64,000 nucleotides of DNA from Leptospiraceae bacterium (GTDB taxonomy: Bacteria > Spirochaetota > Leptospiria > Leptospirales > Leptospiraceae): the NCBI GenBank assembly GCA_024233865.1, contig JACKPA010000013.1, forward strand, positions 1-64,000. Reading direction: 5' to 3'. The position numbers were made by a program, and so were the translations under genes. Shown here one piece after another: positions 33,938 to 43,324 of the stretch. Each line of letters begins with the position of its first letter. Position 1 is the stretch's first letter. The notes beneath the pieces are model-generated. The model was not told the DNA's origin. It saw only the letters and a list, made by a program, of their open reading frames with translations, and did no database searches.

Positions 33938-34009
33938 TGCAATTTAAATAAGTCTTAATGATACGGATTTTTCAAGTATTTTATTGCTTATTTTGATTTC
34001 AGAAAAACT

Positions 34010-34750
34010 ATGAATATCATGGAAGAAAAAAATTTCAACCAACCGATTCTTTTTCAAATGGATTCGAATTCCTTTAAAAAAAGATTGCTTTTTAGGACTT
34101 TTGTTGTTCTGATTCTAAACTTTTCAATGCTTTCTTGGGCTTTTTTTAGAATTCCGTCTGATTCACAATCAAAAATTCTTCTGTTTTTTGTGGGTATTTT
34201 GCTTTTTATACTGTTTGTACTGTATAAAGGCTACCAAAAGCAAATGAAAGTATTACAAGAAGCAATTGTAGAACTAAAAGACGATATGGTTTTGCAGCAT
34301 GGGTACGCCAATTCTTGCAATGAAATTCAAATTCGGCAGATTCGGCAAATCCGGCGTGATTCCTACAGAGGTTATGCCCGAGTCCAAGTGATTTCAGATA
34401 ATTTTGCCTATAGTTTCATTAATCTCAAAGAGGTTGATGCTTTTCAAAACGAACTGGAAAAACGCACCGGTTTGAAAACTCAACTTATAAAAAAGGATTA
34501 CAAAAAGCTAGCAACCAAAGCGTTTATGATTTTTTTACCTTCTTTGGCTTTAATTCCATTCGTTTTTATACCGGCAATCCAGCTACCAATTAAAATGGTT
34601 TTTATAGTGGCAAACATTAACTTTATATTTTTTATTTTTACCTTTTCGGAAAGAAAAATGCCGGATGGCTTATCCGACCAGCTTAGTCGTCGATTGCTGA
34701 TACTTGCCATTGCTATTTTAGCCTTTCAATTTTATCTGATGTATGTTTAA
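34010..34750 (+). CDS. Membrane protein of unknown function
   Basis: A 246-aa protein with two N-terminal helices (TFVVLILNFSMLSWAFF, ILLFFVGILLFILFVLY), a cytoplasmic segment of about 90 residues with a beta-rich, PH-like pattern, and two or three C-terminal helices. The soluble part has IRQIRQIRR from a short DNA triplication (ATTCGGCAGATTCGGCAAATCCGGC). No family recognised. Its end overlaps the SGNH hydrolase gene by 8 bp, so the two are probably co-transcribed. Confidence 0.7.
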   Translation: MNIMEEKNFNQPILFQMDSNSFKKRLLFRTFVVLILNFSMLSWAFFRIPSDSQSKILLFFVGILLFILFVLYKGYQKQMKVLQEAIVELKDDMVLQHGYANSCNEIQIRQIRQIRRDSYRGYARVQVISDNFAYSFINLKEVDAFQNELEKRTGLKTQLIKKDYKKLATKAFMIFLPSLALIPFVFIPAIQLPIKMVFIVANINFIFFIFTFSERKMPDGLSDQLSRRLLILAIAILAFQFYLMYV

Positions 34751-35708
34751 AATCAAACTATTAAAAAAAATTATAATAACATTTTGCCTGGGCTTTTTAG
34801 TGTTAGAGGTGATTTTAAGAATATTACCTTCGAGAGATTTGCTCTATAGACACGTGGAAAAGCAAAATCACTGTCTCCACTCTGACAAAATATTGGTTGT
34901 TCTGTGCGAAAACACAAAAGAACGACTGGATCATCCGGAAGGGTTTTCCTTTTGGGTAACAACCAATTCATTGGGTGAGAGAATTACCCCGAATATAAAG
35001 TCCGAGCAAGAAATCTGGGTTATTGGTGATTCTATTTCTATGGGATATGGAATCGACGACCAAAAGAGTTTTCCTTATTTATTGTCTCTTGAGTCGGGTT
35101 GGAAAGTTCGCAATTTAGCCGTTGATTCTTTAGGTTCAGCCGGTATTTATCAAATCTTATCAGAAAAACTGAAATCTTCCAAAAAGCCGAATATAATATT
35201 TTGGATTTTTTCCCCTTCGGATTTTGTGGATGATCCCAGATGGTTAAAATTAAAAACCAACCTTGTTTACAGGGCAATTTTTGTTACACAATTTATAGCG
35301 GGAAAATATCTTTATAGCGTAAATTTTGGAAAATACATTTTGGAAAAGCTCAAATTTTCTTATAAAGTAAACGATTACAAAAATTCGTCTCATAATTTAC
35401 CAGAAACAAACCATATAACCTTTGAATATATAAACAAAACGATTTGGTTGGCAAAGCAAAGCCAAATCCCTATTTACATATTGTTGTATCCCGATAGAAA
35501 TTTAACTCTTGCCAATGCCAAAACAAACAAGACGCTAACTGATAGAGTAGCAGATTGGATACAAACCAACGGTGGTAATTCCATAGACTTGGAAAAAGCT
35601 TTCCAAGATTCAAACACTAATTATTATTTACCCGAAGGTCATCCGAACGAAAAGGCAGCTTTGCTTTTTACTCAGTTTGCTCTGGAAATTATTAAGAGGC
35701 ACAAATGA
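34743..35708 (+). CDS. SGNH/GDSL-type hydrolase, membrane-anchored
   Basis: A 321-aa protein with an N-terminal signal anchor (IIITFCLGFLVLEVIL). Block I is WVIGDSISMGYGIDD with the nucleophile Ser, and block V is LPEGHPNEKAALLF, where the catalytic His sits (the usual D-x-x-H is E-G-H here). This fits secreted esterases or acyltransferases acting on cell-envelope glycans or lipids. It overlaps the upstream membrane protein gene by 8 bp. Confidence 0.75.
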   Translation: MFKIKLLKKIIITFCLGFLVLEVILRILPSRDLLYRHVEKQNHCLHSDKILVVLCENTKERLDHPEGFSFWVTTNSLGERITPNIKSEQEIWVIGDSISMGYGIDDQKSFPYLLSLESGWKVRNLAVDSLGSAGIYQILSEKLKSSKKPNIIFWIFSPSDFVDDPRWLKLKTNLVYRAIFVTQFIAGKYLYSVNFGKYILEKLKFSYKVNDYKNSSHNLPETNHITFEYINKTIWLAKQSQIPIYILLYPDRNLTLANAKTNKTLTDRVADWIQTNGGNSIDLEKAFQDSNTNYYLPEGHPNEKAALLFTQFALEIIKRHK

Positions 35709-35818
35709 AAAGATTCTCAAAATCTATAAAAATATATCCCCCTGACTATGACGGATTCTATAAAACAACTGTAAGAAAAGAACTTTTTATATCTTTAAAA
35801 TTTGATTTTACAAATTAA
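35705..35818 (+). CDS. Possible small ORF (37 aa)
   Basis: An ATG overlapping the SGNH hydrolase stop (ATGA) opens MKRFSKSIKIYPPDYDGFYK, ending with LKFDFTN. The basic, soluble peptide matches nothing known to me. Only the ATGA overlap supports it, so this may be chance. Confidence 0.25.
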   Translation: MKRFSKSIKIYPPDYDGFYKTTVRKELFISLKFDFTN

Positions 35819-35881
35819 CCCATAATTCCATCTTATAGTAAAATCTTTTCAAGTAAAAAGTTACAAATTAGTGAGGTTCGG

Positions 35882-37165
35882 ATGATAAAAAAAGCAGTAT
35901 TACACCTGGATGATAAATCTTATGAATTACCAATTCTTACGAGCAATATCGGTAGCCAAGGGATAGATATTCGAGGGTTAAAAGAAAAAGCCGGGGTTGT
36001 TACGGTTGACCCTGGTTTTTACAACACAGCAATTGGTGAAAGTAGTATTTCCGTATGGAACACAAACACCGGAGCTTTGAACTACAGAGGTTATGATGTA
36101 GCAGAACTTGTTAAACATTCATCCTTTGTTGAGACGAGCTATTTGTTAATTTATGGCAAATTACCCAATAAAACCGAACTAACTGATTTTTCCACCAGAT
36201 TGTCCAAACATTCTTTGATCCATGAAGATATGGTGAATCTATTTGATGGTTTTCCAGGAAAAGCTCACCCGCTTGCGATTTTATCCGTAATGGTAATGTC
36301 TCTATCCAGTTATTATACTTCCGAATACGAAGAAAGCACCTCTCAGGGTGCAGATCAAATAACAAGGCTACTTGCTAAAATAAGAACCATTTCAGCCTAT
36401 TCTTACAAACAAATGATTGGGCAACCTTTTGTTTTTCCGCAAGACAAGCTACCATATTGTACAAATTTTTTAAACATGCTCTTTTCTATTCCGGCAGAAC
36501 CATACAAGGTTCCTGAAATATACGATAGTATTCTAAATCGCTTATGGATTTTATATGCAGAACACGGATTTAACTTGGCTACCACAACCGTTTATTTGCT
36601 GGGGAGCGCACAAGCCAATTTATTTGCTTCTGTGAGTGCAGGAGTTTCTGCTTTATGGGGTTCAAGAGAAGGAGGTCATAAAGTACCTGCTATCGAATGG
36701 ATAGAAGATATTATCAAAAACGGCGGAGACTATAAGTCTTACCTTGGGAAAATTAAAGACGGAAAATTAAAAGTTCAGACAAATGTATTGGGTGAACCAG
36801 CCTATAAAGTAAAAAGTTTACGTTCCATACTTGCCAGAGAATTATTTCTTGAATTTTTTAAAACTCAAAACATCGATCCAATTGCAGAAATGGCTCTTAA
36901 AATAGATGAGTATACAAGCTCTGATCCGTTTTTTGATAAAAATAACCTATATCCGAACATAGATTTTTACAGTTCGGTAATATTTAATAGTATGGGAATC
37001 CCGCAATCGATGTTTACTCTTATGCAAGCAATAGGAAAGCTACCAGGATGGCTTGCTCATTGGAGAGAAATCTGGTTAAACAAAAACTACACTAAAGCCA
37101 GACCTAAAAGGTTATATAAGGGTGAAGTTGATAAAAAATATACAAAATTAACGGATAGAGTATAA
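35882..37165 (+). CDS. Citrate synthase family protein lacking key catalytic residues
   Basis: A 427-aa protein with the full citrate synthase fold: DPGFYNTAIGESSISVWN, ALNYRGYDVAELVKHSSFVE, DGFPGKAHPLAILSVMVMSL, ANLFASVSAGVSALWG, YPNIDFYSSVIFNSMGIP, PGWLAHWREIW and ARPKRLYKG. The first active-site His aligns (AEHGFNLATTTV against D-H-E-Q-N), and the Asp in N-I-D-F-Y-S is kept. The main catalytic His in W-G-P-x-H-G-G-A-N is replaced (WGSREGGHK), the G-F-G-H-R-V-Y-K loop reads GEPAYKVKS, and the Arg of R-T-V-G-W is Lys. It is probably an inactive or repurposed paralogue of gltA. Upstream GAGG lies about 8 nt before ATG. Confidence 0.8.
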   Translation: MIKKAVLHLDDKSYELPILTSNIGSQGIDIRGLKEKAGVVTVDPGFYNTAIGESSISVWNTNTGALNYRGYDVAELVKHSSFVETSYLLIYGKLPNKTELTDFSTRLSKHSLIHEDMVNLFDGFPGKAHPLAILSVMVMSLSSYYTSEYEESTSQGADQITRLLAKIRTISAYSYKQMIGQPFVFPQDKLPYCTNFLNMLFSIPAEPYKVPEIYDSILNRLWILYAEHGFNLATTTVYLLGSAQANLFASVSAGVSALWGSREGGHKVPAIEWIEDIIKNGGDYKSYLGKIKDGKLKVQTNVLGEPAYKVKSLRSILARELFLEFFKTQNIDPIAEMALKIDEYTSSDPFFDKNNLYPNIDFYSSVIFNSMGIPQSMFTLMQAIGKLPGWLAHWREIWLNKNYTKARPKRLYKGEVDKKYTKLTDRV

Positions 37166-37214
37166 CAGGTATGGTGGTTCGATACGCAGTAATTTTTTAG
37201 TTCTGCTACTTACC

Positions 37215-37242
37215 AACCGTAACTGTATCGAAACGGTTTTTA
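37215..37242 (+). terminator. Possible terminator after citrate synthase paralogue
   Basis: AACCGT/ACGGTT can pair around a 12-nt loop and run into TTTT, and an overlapping imperfect pair GGTTCGATAC (37176) / GTATCGAAAC (37225) gives a longer alternative stem. Weak. Confidence 0.3.
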
Positions 37243-37250
37243 TAGTAACT

Positions 37251-38591
37251 ATGGCTAGAGAAAAATGGAATAGTAAGTTAGGGTTTATTCTTGCTGCAAG
37301 CGGTTCGGCGGTAGGCTTGGGAAATTTATGGAAATTTCCTTATGAAACCTATAGCAATGGAGGTAGTGCGTTTATCTTTGTGTATTTGCTTGCTACCATC
37401 CTTGTTGGTTTACCTATTATGATGGCTGAAATTTTTATTGGCAAAAGTACCAATAAAAATCCTATTGGAGCATTTAAAACTCTACACCCTAGCGCCTGGC
37501 ATATTATTGGTTGGTTAGGAATTGCTTCTGGCTTTGTAATACTTTCGTATTATAGCGTAGTAGGGGGCTGGACATTGCGGTATTTTTTGCAAACTCTTAC
37601 TGGAGCGTACTTGTCCATGAATCAAGAACAAGTTGCCAGTGATTTTGGTAGTTTTGTTCAAGACGGAATGGCTCAAATCTTGTTTCATACGGTTTTTATG
37701 TTTATGATTGTAGGGATTGTGATTTTGGGTGTTCGCAAAGGAATTGAACTAGCAGGTAAAATTCTTATGCCTATGCTTTTTATCATATTATTGATTTTAG
37801 TCGTAATGGCTATTCAAACTTCCGGTTTTTACCAAAGCATATTATACCTTTTTTATCCCGATTTTTCCAAAATCACAACAAACTCTATCATTGAATCTAT
37901 GGGGCAGAGCTTTTTTTCTTTGTCTTTGGGAATGGGAGCGATCATTACCTACGGAAGTTACATGCAAAAAAATGAGCCGATTATCAAAGATGCAATTACC
38001 ATTGTATTTTTTGATACTATGGTTGCCATCATGGCTTGTTTGATGATATTTCCTATTCTTTTTACCTTTGAACTCAAACCCAATGCCAGTATCGGTATCT
38101 TGTTTTCCACTCTGCCTTTATTGTTTTTGAAAATGCCTGGAGGAATTGTAATTGGTCCTCTCTTCTTTTTATTGGTGATCTTTGCAGCTCTTACATCCGG
38201 AGTGAGCCTTCTGGAAGTAGTTGTTTCTTACTTTATAGATGAGAAAGGCTGGAACCGAAAAAAAGCAACCATTGTAATTGGAATGGCTATCTGGATTTTG
38301 GGTTTTCCCTCTGCTTTGTCCAACGGCGGTTGGTCTTGGCTTTCCGGAATGAAATGGATAGGAGAACGAAACTTTTTTGATAGTCTGGACTATCTGGCTT
38401 CGAGCTGGATGCTACCTATAGGTGGAATATTTATTGCCATATTTACGGGTTGGATAGTATCCAAAGAAATCCGAAACGAAAGCTTTGCAAAAGATCATGA
38501 TGGTTTTTACAATGTGATTGTATTTTTGCTGAAATACGTATCACCTCTTCTTGTTTTTTTGGTTCTTTTAAACGTAACTGGAATTTTGTGA
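37251..38591 (+). CDS. Sodium-dependent transporter (NSS/SNF family)
   Basis: A 446-aa transporter with about 11-12 helices. KLGFILAASGSAVGLGNLWK and FPYETYSNGGSAFI are the family hallmark, holding the unwound helix 1 that binds Na+ and substrate. YYSVVGGWTLRYFLQTLTG and FSLSLGMGAIITYGSYM (helix 6) are also typical. Bacterial members take up amino acids or amines with Na+; the substrate is not predictable here. Confidence 0.92.
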   Translation: MAREKWNSKLGFILAASGSAVGLGNLWKFPYETYSNGGSAFIFVYLLATILVGLPIMMAEIFIGKSTNKNPIGAFKTLHPSAWHIIGWLGIASGFVILSYYSVVGGWTLRYFLQTLTGAYLSMNQEQVASDFGSFVQDGMAQILFHTVFMFMIVGIVILGVRKGIELAGKILMPMLFIILLILVVMAIQTSGFYQSILYLFYPDFSKITTNSIIESMGQSFFSLSLGMGAIITYGSYMQKNEPIIKDAITIVFFDTMVAIMACLMIFPILFTFELKPNASIGILFSTLPLLFLKMPGGIVIGPLFFLLVIFAALTSGVSLLEVVVSYFIDEKGWNRKKATIVIGMAIWILGFPSALSNGGWSWLSGMKWIGERNFFDSLDYLASSWMLPIGGIFIAIFTGWIVSKEIRNESFAKDHDGFYNVIVFLLKYVSPLLVFLVLLNVTGIL

Positions 38592-38631
38592 TAAGAGCTG
38601 TGATTTACACTAGGCTTGACTCAAAGTTGTT

Positions 38632-38928
38632 ATGATTAGAAAAGTTATACTGATTTTATTAATTGTTTTTTTTAACTTTAGTTGTCGATCTATCATCATT
38701 CTGTTTTCACAGCAAGAACAATACACACCTTACTCTGGAGTTGTTGCCAATTATAAATGTATGAGCAGGTATTCCGATGATGAGGAACAAGAAGAAAATC
38801 ACCTACCTTCTAAATTTATCAAACTGAGTTGTGCAATTGATTTCCCTCTCACGTTTGTGTTTGACACGGTTTTCCTTATTGTGTATCCGCTTATTTTGTT
38901 TCGATCTTGCAGAGCAGAAAATGAATGA
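38632..38928 (+). CDS. YceK/YidQ-like small lipoprotein
   Basis: A 98-aa protein. The signal peptide MIRKVILILLIVFFNFSC ends in a lipobox-like FNFSC, predicting a lipoprotein. PYSGVVANYKC followed by IDFPLTFVFDTVFLIVYPL matches the YceK/YidQ (DUF1375) pattern P-Y-x-G-V ... D-L-P-x-S-x-V-x-D-T-x-L-L-P. Role unknown. It stands alone between the NSS transporter and DUF4058 genes. Confidence 0.7.
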   Translation: MIRKVILILLIVFFNFSCRSIIILFSQQEQYTPYSGVVANYKCMSRYSDDEEQEENHLPSKFIKLSCAIDFPLTFVFDTVFLIVYPLILFRSCRAENE

Positions 38929-39019
38929 TAATCTTACTATTAGAAGAATCTTATTTTTAAAAAAAAGTCTTTACTTATAAACTAAATTTTATCTATGAAT
39001 AATAATAAAGAGGTGTATT

Positions 39020-39823
39020 ATGCAGCAACCCTTTCCTGGAATGGACCCATATCTGGAAGGTGAAATGTGGCAGGAGTTTCATACTACCCTTGCAAACCAA
39101 ATCCGGAGTTCACTTTTACAACAATTGCCATCCAAGTATACCGCTTTACTCAATAAACGCTATGTAATTGAACAAGCAGGACTAAGTTTATTTGACATTG
39201 TGCCAAAACAAATCTTTTATCCGGATATTAACGTATCCGAGCTTAATAATGATCGTGACACGTCTATTGTGAAAGCAAAAAAGATTGCCACACCTTCCAT
39301 CACTCTTTTTAGTCCGATACCGGAAAAAGTACCTGTTCTCAGAGTAGAAATACGGGATATAGCTAAACGCCGTCTAGTAACAGTTGTTGAAATTTTATCA
39401 CCCGCCAATAAGCAAGGCAAAGGTTACTGGGATTATATGGAAAAACGAGGCGTATTAATGCAAACCAATACCCATTTGCTGGAGTTAGACTTACTACGAT
39501 TAGGAAAACGGCTACCTCTTTTAGGAGGAAAATTACCTGATGTACCATACTTTGTTTTTTTAAGCCGTTTTACTCATCGTCCTGCCACTAGCGTGTGGCC
39601 AATAGAATTAAGAGAAACACTTCCTTCTGTTCCCGTTCCGCTTTTACCACCCGATCCTGATATAATTTTGGATTTACAAACTGCTTTGGAAGATTGCTTT
39701 AAATTAGTTGGTTACCAACGTTTACTAGACTATTCTATCGAACCACCACCTCCATTATTTTCTGAGAGTGATTTGGAGTGGATTAAGTCAAAATTAGCAG
39801 ATTTTTTTACATCAAAAAAATAA
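39020..39823 (+). CDS. DUF4058 family protein
   Basis: A 267-aa protein starting PFPGMDPYLEGEMWQEFHTT, the signature of DUF4058, common in cyanobacteria and planctomycetes. The central VTVVEILSPANKQGKGYWDY has an E-I-L-S-P-x-N-K pattern recalling PD-(D/E)XK nuclease-like folds, as does VLRVEIRD. The family function is unknown. The start is well supported by AGAGGTG 5 nt upstream. It converges on the desaturase gene with no gap. Confidence 0.88.
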   Translation: MQQPFPGMDPYLEGEMWQEFHTTLANQIRSSLLQQLPSKYTALLNKRYVIEQAGLSLFDIVPKQIFYPDINVSELNNDRDTSIVKAKKIATPSITLFSPIPEKVPVLRVEIRDIAKRRLVTVVEILSPANKQGKGYWDYMEKRGVLMQTNTHLLELDLLRLGKRLPLLGGKLPDVPYFVFLSRFTHRPATSVWPIELRETLPSVPVPLLPPDPDIILDLQTALEDCFKLVGYQRLLDYSIEPPPPLFSESDLEWIKSKLADFFTSKK

Positions 39824-40768
39824 TTATTGACTGGGGTAAGGACGAGGACCTAACCACATCTTGAGATAAATTTTCCAAAAATATGGTCTTGTCTTCTCAA
39901 AATCTACATAAGAAGGAAGGTGTATCCAAGAGACTTCCGGGTGTTGGTGGTGAGCAAGGTGGTGATGATAGTTTAGAAAAATATACTGTACTAGCTTATT
40001 TACTCGTAGATTCCAAGCTCCATTTTTTATATCCAAAGGAGACCATGCATGGTCAGCGTATTGAAGCGAGCACCAGTTGAGAGCAAAGGCAAAATAACAA
40101 AGAAACCAATCACTAAAAGAGATTCCTAAAAGCACAAAAACGCTGGTTTGAATAAAGATGGTAAATAAAATTTCCAAACGAATTTGTATGGTAGGAGCAG
40201 ATTCAAAACCGGATAACATCGCATTGGCACCAGTCTGTTTGTAGATTTTGGACGTTTTGCCGGAAACATTAAAAAAGCTTGGAAAAAGAAGATATAAAAT
40301 ACAAGCCAAAGGTGCCAATAACCAATAAATGCCAGTCAAAATCCCATACCATTGTAAATATTTCAAGGTCCGATTTTCTCCTTTCTGATAGTAATCAAAA
40401 AGTTCGGCATTTGTTCTGTTCCTTGAATGATGTCCTAAATGACATATCCTTTGAAACATAAACCCTGTTGGAAAAAAAGCAGCCGCAATCCTACCTGCCC
40501 AATTGTTTATGGCTTGATTGGAATGAAACAAACTATGAACCGATTCATGCAATAAAGAAAAAATCGTATTATTGCTGTAAGAAAACAAGATTGCAAAAGT
40601 AAACTTCAATACCCAATTGTCCGTTCGAGAGCTTAGGAATAAAAAAGCTATCGTAGAAAACACAGCAAATACTAAGAGTGCAAGGTTTAAACTTTCCGGA
40701 ATGGAATCTTTGTATGACTTAATTCTTTTTTCCTCGCATAACCCAACCGATAAAAATCCCCAAAACAA
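39824..40768 (-). CDS. Fatty acid desaturase family protein
   Basis: A 314-aa membrane di-iron enzyme. The three histidine boxes are HESVHSLFH, HLGHHSRNR and HHHLAHHQHPE, with four hydrophobic helices between, as in membrane fatty acid desaturases and hydroxylases. It probably introduces a double bond or hydroxyl into a lipid acyl chain or carotenoid. The first 50 bp overlap the upstream gene; no alternative start codon is near, so the overlap seems real and suggests coupling. Confidence 0.85.
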   Translation of the reverse strand: MFWGFLSVGLCEEKRIKSYKDSIPESLNLALLVFAVFSTIAFLFLSSRTDNWVLKFTFAILFSYSNNTIFSLLHESVHSLFHSNQAINNWAGRIAAAFFPTGFMFQRICHLGHHSRNRTNAELFDYYQKGENRTLKYLQWYGILTGIYWLLAPLACILYLLFPSFFNVSGKTSKIYKQTGANAMLSGFESAPTIQIRLEILFTIFIQTSVFVLLGISFSDWFLCYFAFALNWCSLQYADHAWSPLDIKNGAWNLRVNKLVQYIFLNYHHHLAHHQHPEVSWIHLPSYVDFEKTRPYFWKIYLKMWLGPRPYPSQ

Positions 40769-41357
40769 AACAAAATCCTGCAGCCAATGCTCCTATCCAA
40801 TAGGCAAGACTTTTGGACTTGTCCAAAACGGGGTTATTAAAAACATCAGCAGAAGAGTGGAAACTCGCAACAAGCCAATTACCATTTTCTTTAACAAGAG
40901 TTGATGTCCATCGGCTTTTTACTTTAAATTCCAAGCCATCTGTTAGTTTGTAGCTATCTATTGAACTTCCATAAGCAACACCCGTATCTCCACCATACAA
41001 TGTAGTCAATTCATCCACATCAACTTTCACTTGAACGCTTTCCACTATTCGTTTGGGTCCACTCATCATTTTTTGAAAATATTGTTTAATACCTTCTGGA
41101 CCTTTGGCGACCTCTGCGTTCATGGCAGTAAAGACAACGTCTTTATGAACAAACTTCAAAAGACCATCCAAATCACCTTTGTTTAGAGCAGATTCCATAT
41201 TGGTTTTTAGGGTGCGTAAATCATTGTGAGTTTTCTCTACTTCCGAAATATCCTGTCCCAGAATGGAAAATGCTACAAAAAACGTCATTACCAATAAACA
41301 ATTATATCGAATTAACTTCATAAGATTATAACCTTTTCTACAGTTTTTTTTCTTCAA
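40719..41357 (-). CDS. SnoaL/DUF4440-like exported protein with C-terminal anchor
   Basis: A 212-aa protein. A hydrophobic segment near the N-terminus (LIRYNCLLVMTFFVAFSILG) looks like a signal peptide; an internal Met (MKLIRYNC) may be the true start. Residues 40-165 resemble the NTF2/SnoaL fold (MESALNKGDLDGLLKFVHKD, VVFTAMNAEVAKGPEGIKQY, SRWTSTLVKENGNWLVASFH). The end is a membrane helix (AYWIGALAAGFCFVLGIFIG) followed by basic residues, an anchor for a periplasmic domain. It precedes and overlaps the desaturase gene, suggesting a shared lipid role. Confidence 0.75.
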   Translation of the reverse strand: MKKKNCRKGYNLMKLIRYNCLLVMTFFVAFSILGQDISEVEKTHNDLRTLKTNMESALNKGDLDGLLKFVHKDVVFTAMNAEVAKGPEGIKQYFQKMMSGPKRIVESVQVKVDVDELTTLYGGDTGVAYGSSIDSYKLTDGLEFKVKSRWTSTLVKENGNWLVASFHSSADVFNNPVLDKSKSLAYWIGALAAGFCFVLGIFIGWVMRGKKN

Positions 41358-41396
41358 ATATACTAAAAGCTCAGAGTGGATTGCGGATATGAAATA

Positions 41397-42623
41397 TCAA
41401 ACAAATTTTTGGATTAGAAAATAACTTTTCATGTTTCCAATGCCTTTTACTGTTACCATACCCCGTTCTTTAAATTGGAATTTTTCTTTGAGGCGATTGT
41501 AAGTTGACTCTGATACATGAATCTGTCCGGGTAATCCATGGGATTCCATACGAGAAGCCGTATTTACACTATCTCCCCATAGGTCATAAATAAATTTCTT
41601 TTTCCCAATCACACCGGCAACAGCACCACCCGAATGGATTCCAATCCTGAGTTCAAGCGGAATTTGCATTTTTTGCTTGAATCCTTGTATAACCGTCTGC
41701 ATCTCAAGAGCAAATTGGGCTACATTTTCAGCATGGTTTGGGTCTGGTTCGGGAAGTCCACCCACAACCATATAGGCATCACCGATAGTTTTTATTTTTT
41801 CCAAATTGTGCTTTTCCGCAAGGTCATCAAAAGATGAGAAAACTTCATTTAGCAAAGATACAAGGGCATAGGCTGACATTTTACGAGACATTTCCGTAAA
41901 TCCAACAATATCAGAAAATAAAACGGTACATTCTTCAAAATTTTCTGCAATAGTATCCGGATTATCCCTGAGCTTTGCAATCACCGATAACGGAAGGATG
42001 TTTTGCAAGAGCTTTTGTGACTTATCGTGCTCTAACTGAGCTGTTAGCTCTGCTTTTCTAAATATGGAATGGATATAAAAAGAAAAAGCAACCAAAATGG
42101 AGCCAAAAATAAAATTATATACAATTTGTTGAATTTTGAGGGTTTGAGGATCGAAGGTTACCAAGGGTTTCAGATCGGAGTGAAAGATTTCAAAAATAGA
42201 AAAGGCTAAAAATAGGAAAGTAATTGTGGAAAAAATTCTTTTTTTTCGATAAGGGGGAAAAACAAAAAAAACAACAAAAATCTCTGTGAGATAATAAAAA
42301 TGCCCTCTTCCACTGTTTCCGATTAATATTGTAGTAAGAGTAATGTATAAAAATGACAACGAAATAAGGAAGAATCGGGCTGAGGTAAATTTTCCCATGG
42401 AATTTAAAACTACGGTAAACGGCAGAAGTAAAACGTACAAAATCGAAGATATAATTCCAATAGTGGGATAAGAAAATGCTATCATCTGAAAAAGGTTGAT
42501 GGTAAAAAACACGGTCAAAAACAAAGCAAGAGAATTAACGAGTAAAATGTGTTTGTGTTCACTCGTATCTTTTGCTAAAGCAGTTCCGATATAAGCAAGG
42601 TAATTCCAAATAAGTTGAAGCAT
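41397..42623 (-). CDS. Membrane adenylate cyclase (class III)
   Basis: A 408-aa protein with about six N-terminal helices (residues 20-195) and a class III cyclase domain. Metal-binding Asp residues are in TVLFSDIVGFTEMS and KTIGDAYMVVGG, the base-specifying Lys in LEKIKTIGDA and Asp in YDLWGDSVNTASRM point to ATP rather than GTP, and the transition-state Asn and Arg are in that same motif. It should make cAMP in response to a membrane signal; Leptospira-type genomes encode many such cyclases. It stands upstream of the SnoaL-desaturase pair on the same strand. Confidence 0.9.
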   Translation of the reverse strand: MLQLIWNYLAYIGTALAKDTSEHKHILLVNSLALFLTVFFTINLFQMIAFSYPTIGIISSILYVLLLPFTVVLNSMGKFTSARFFLISLSFLYITLTTILIGNSGRGHFYYLTEIFVVFFVFPPYRKKRIFSTITFLFLAFSIFEIFHSDLKPLVTFDPQTLKIQQIVYNFIFGSILVAFSFYIHSIFRKAELTAQLEHDKSQKLLQNILPLSVIAKLRDNPDTIAENFEECTVLFSDIVGFTEMSRKMSAYALVSLLNEVFSSFDDLAEKHNLEKIKTIGDAYMVVGGLPEPDPNHAENVAQFALEMQTVIQGFKQKMQIPLELRIGIHSGGAVAGVIGKKKFIYDLWGDSVNTASRMESHGLPGQIHVSESTYNRLKEKFQFKERGMVTVKGIGNMKSYFLIQKFV

Positions 42624-42738
42624 AAAGAAAGTCTTTTATAGAGTGTAATTCTTTTAAACAATTAAATTTTCTCATTTTTCTGAATGATACAATAAAAAAT
42701 CATTTTCTAAATTTATCAAATCAATAAGCTTAGCAGAA

Positions 42739-43278
42739 ATGTATACTTTACCTACTGTCCATTTTTCAGAAAACAAAGAAGATTTGATACAACAAGTTCG
42801 AGATGTCCACAATGCAATTGTGGAATTCTATAGGTCTACTCCAGATGAGTTCTTTACTACCGATCCAATTCCAGAAGGCTGGAGTATCAAAAGGAATATG
42901 AAACACGTTGCTAGCAGCAATAAGATTTTTTCTGTTTGGATTGGAGCACCTCGATTTTTTTTGAAATTATTCGGAAAACCAAAAAAGAACCCGCCGCCGC
43001 CTGTTGAGAAGATTATTCCGACAAATCGCTTGAATATAACGGATTATGGTAAATATTCCAGAAAAAGACATAATACTCCCGAAGATAGAGAAAAGCTCGT
43101 AAGAGAAATTCTTGCTTCGGCAGAAAAAGTATGCCAAGCCATTGAAAAAAGAACAGAGGAAGAACTCGACTCGTTTCGGTCTCCTTTTGGCGGATTTAGT
43201 CTTAGAACTTTTTGTCATTTTTTAATAAAACACAACCTCCATCATACCGGTGTTGTTCGGACTCGGTTGACTTCTTAA
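42739..43278 (+). CDS. DinB-like superfamily protein
   Basis: A 179-aa four-helix protein. VHNAIVEFYRSTPDEFF, GWSIKRNMKHVASSNKIFSV and FGGFSLRTFCHFLIKHNLHH place His residues like the metal-binding triad of DinB/YfiT-type proteins (W-S-x-x-x-x-x-x-H ... H-x-x-x-H). Members bind a divalent metal and include thiol transferases. A proline-rich stretch KNPPPPVEKI breaks the middle. Confidence 0.7.
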   Translation: MYTLPTVHFSENKEDLIQQVRDVHNAIVEFYRSTPDEFFTTDPIPEGWSIKRNMKHVASSNKIFSVWIGAPRFFLKLFGKPKKNPPPPVEKIIPTNRLNITDYGKYSRKRHNTPEDREKLVREILASAEKVCQAIEKRTEEELDSFRSPFGGFSLRTFCHFLIKHNLHHTGVVRTRLTS

Positions 43279-43324
43279 GGGAAATAATTTATAGCAATTT
43301 TTAAGCTGAAAGCTTGAAACCATT

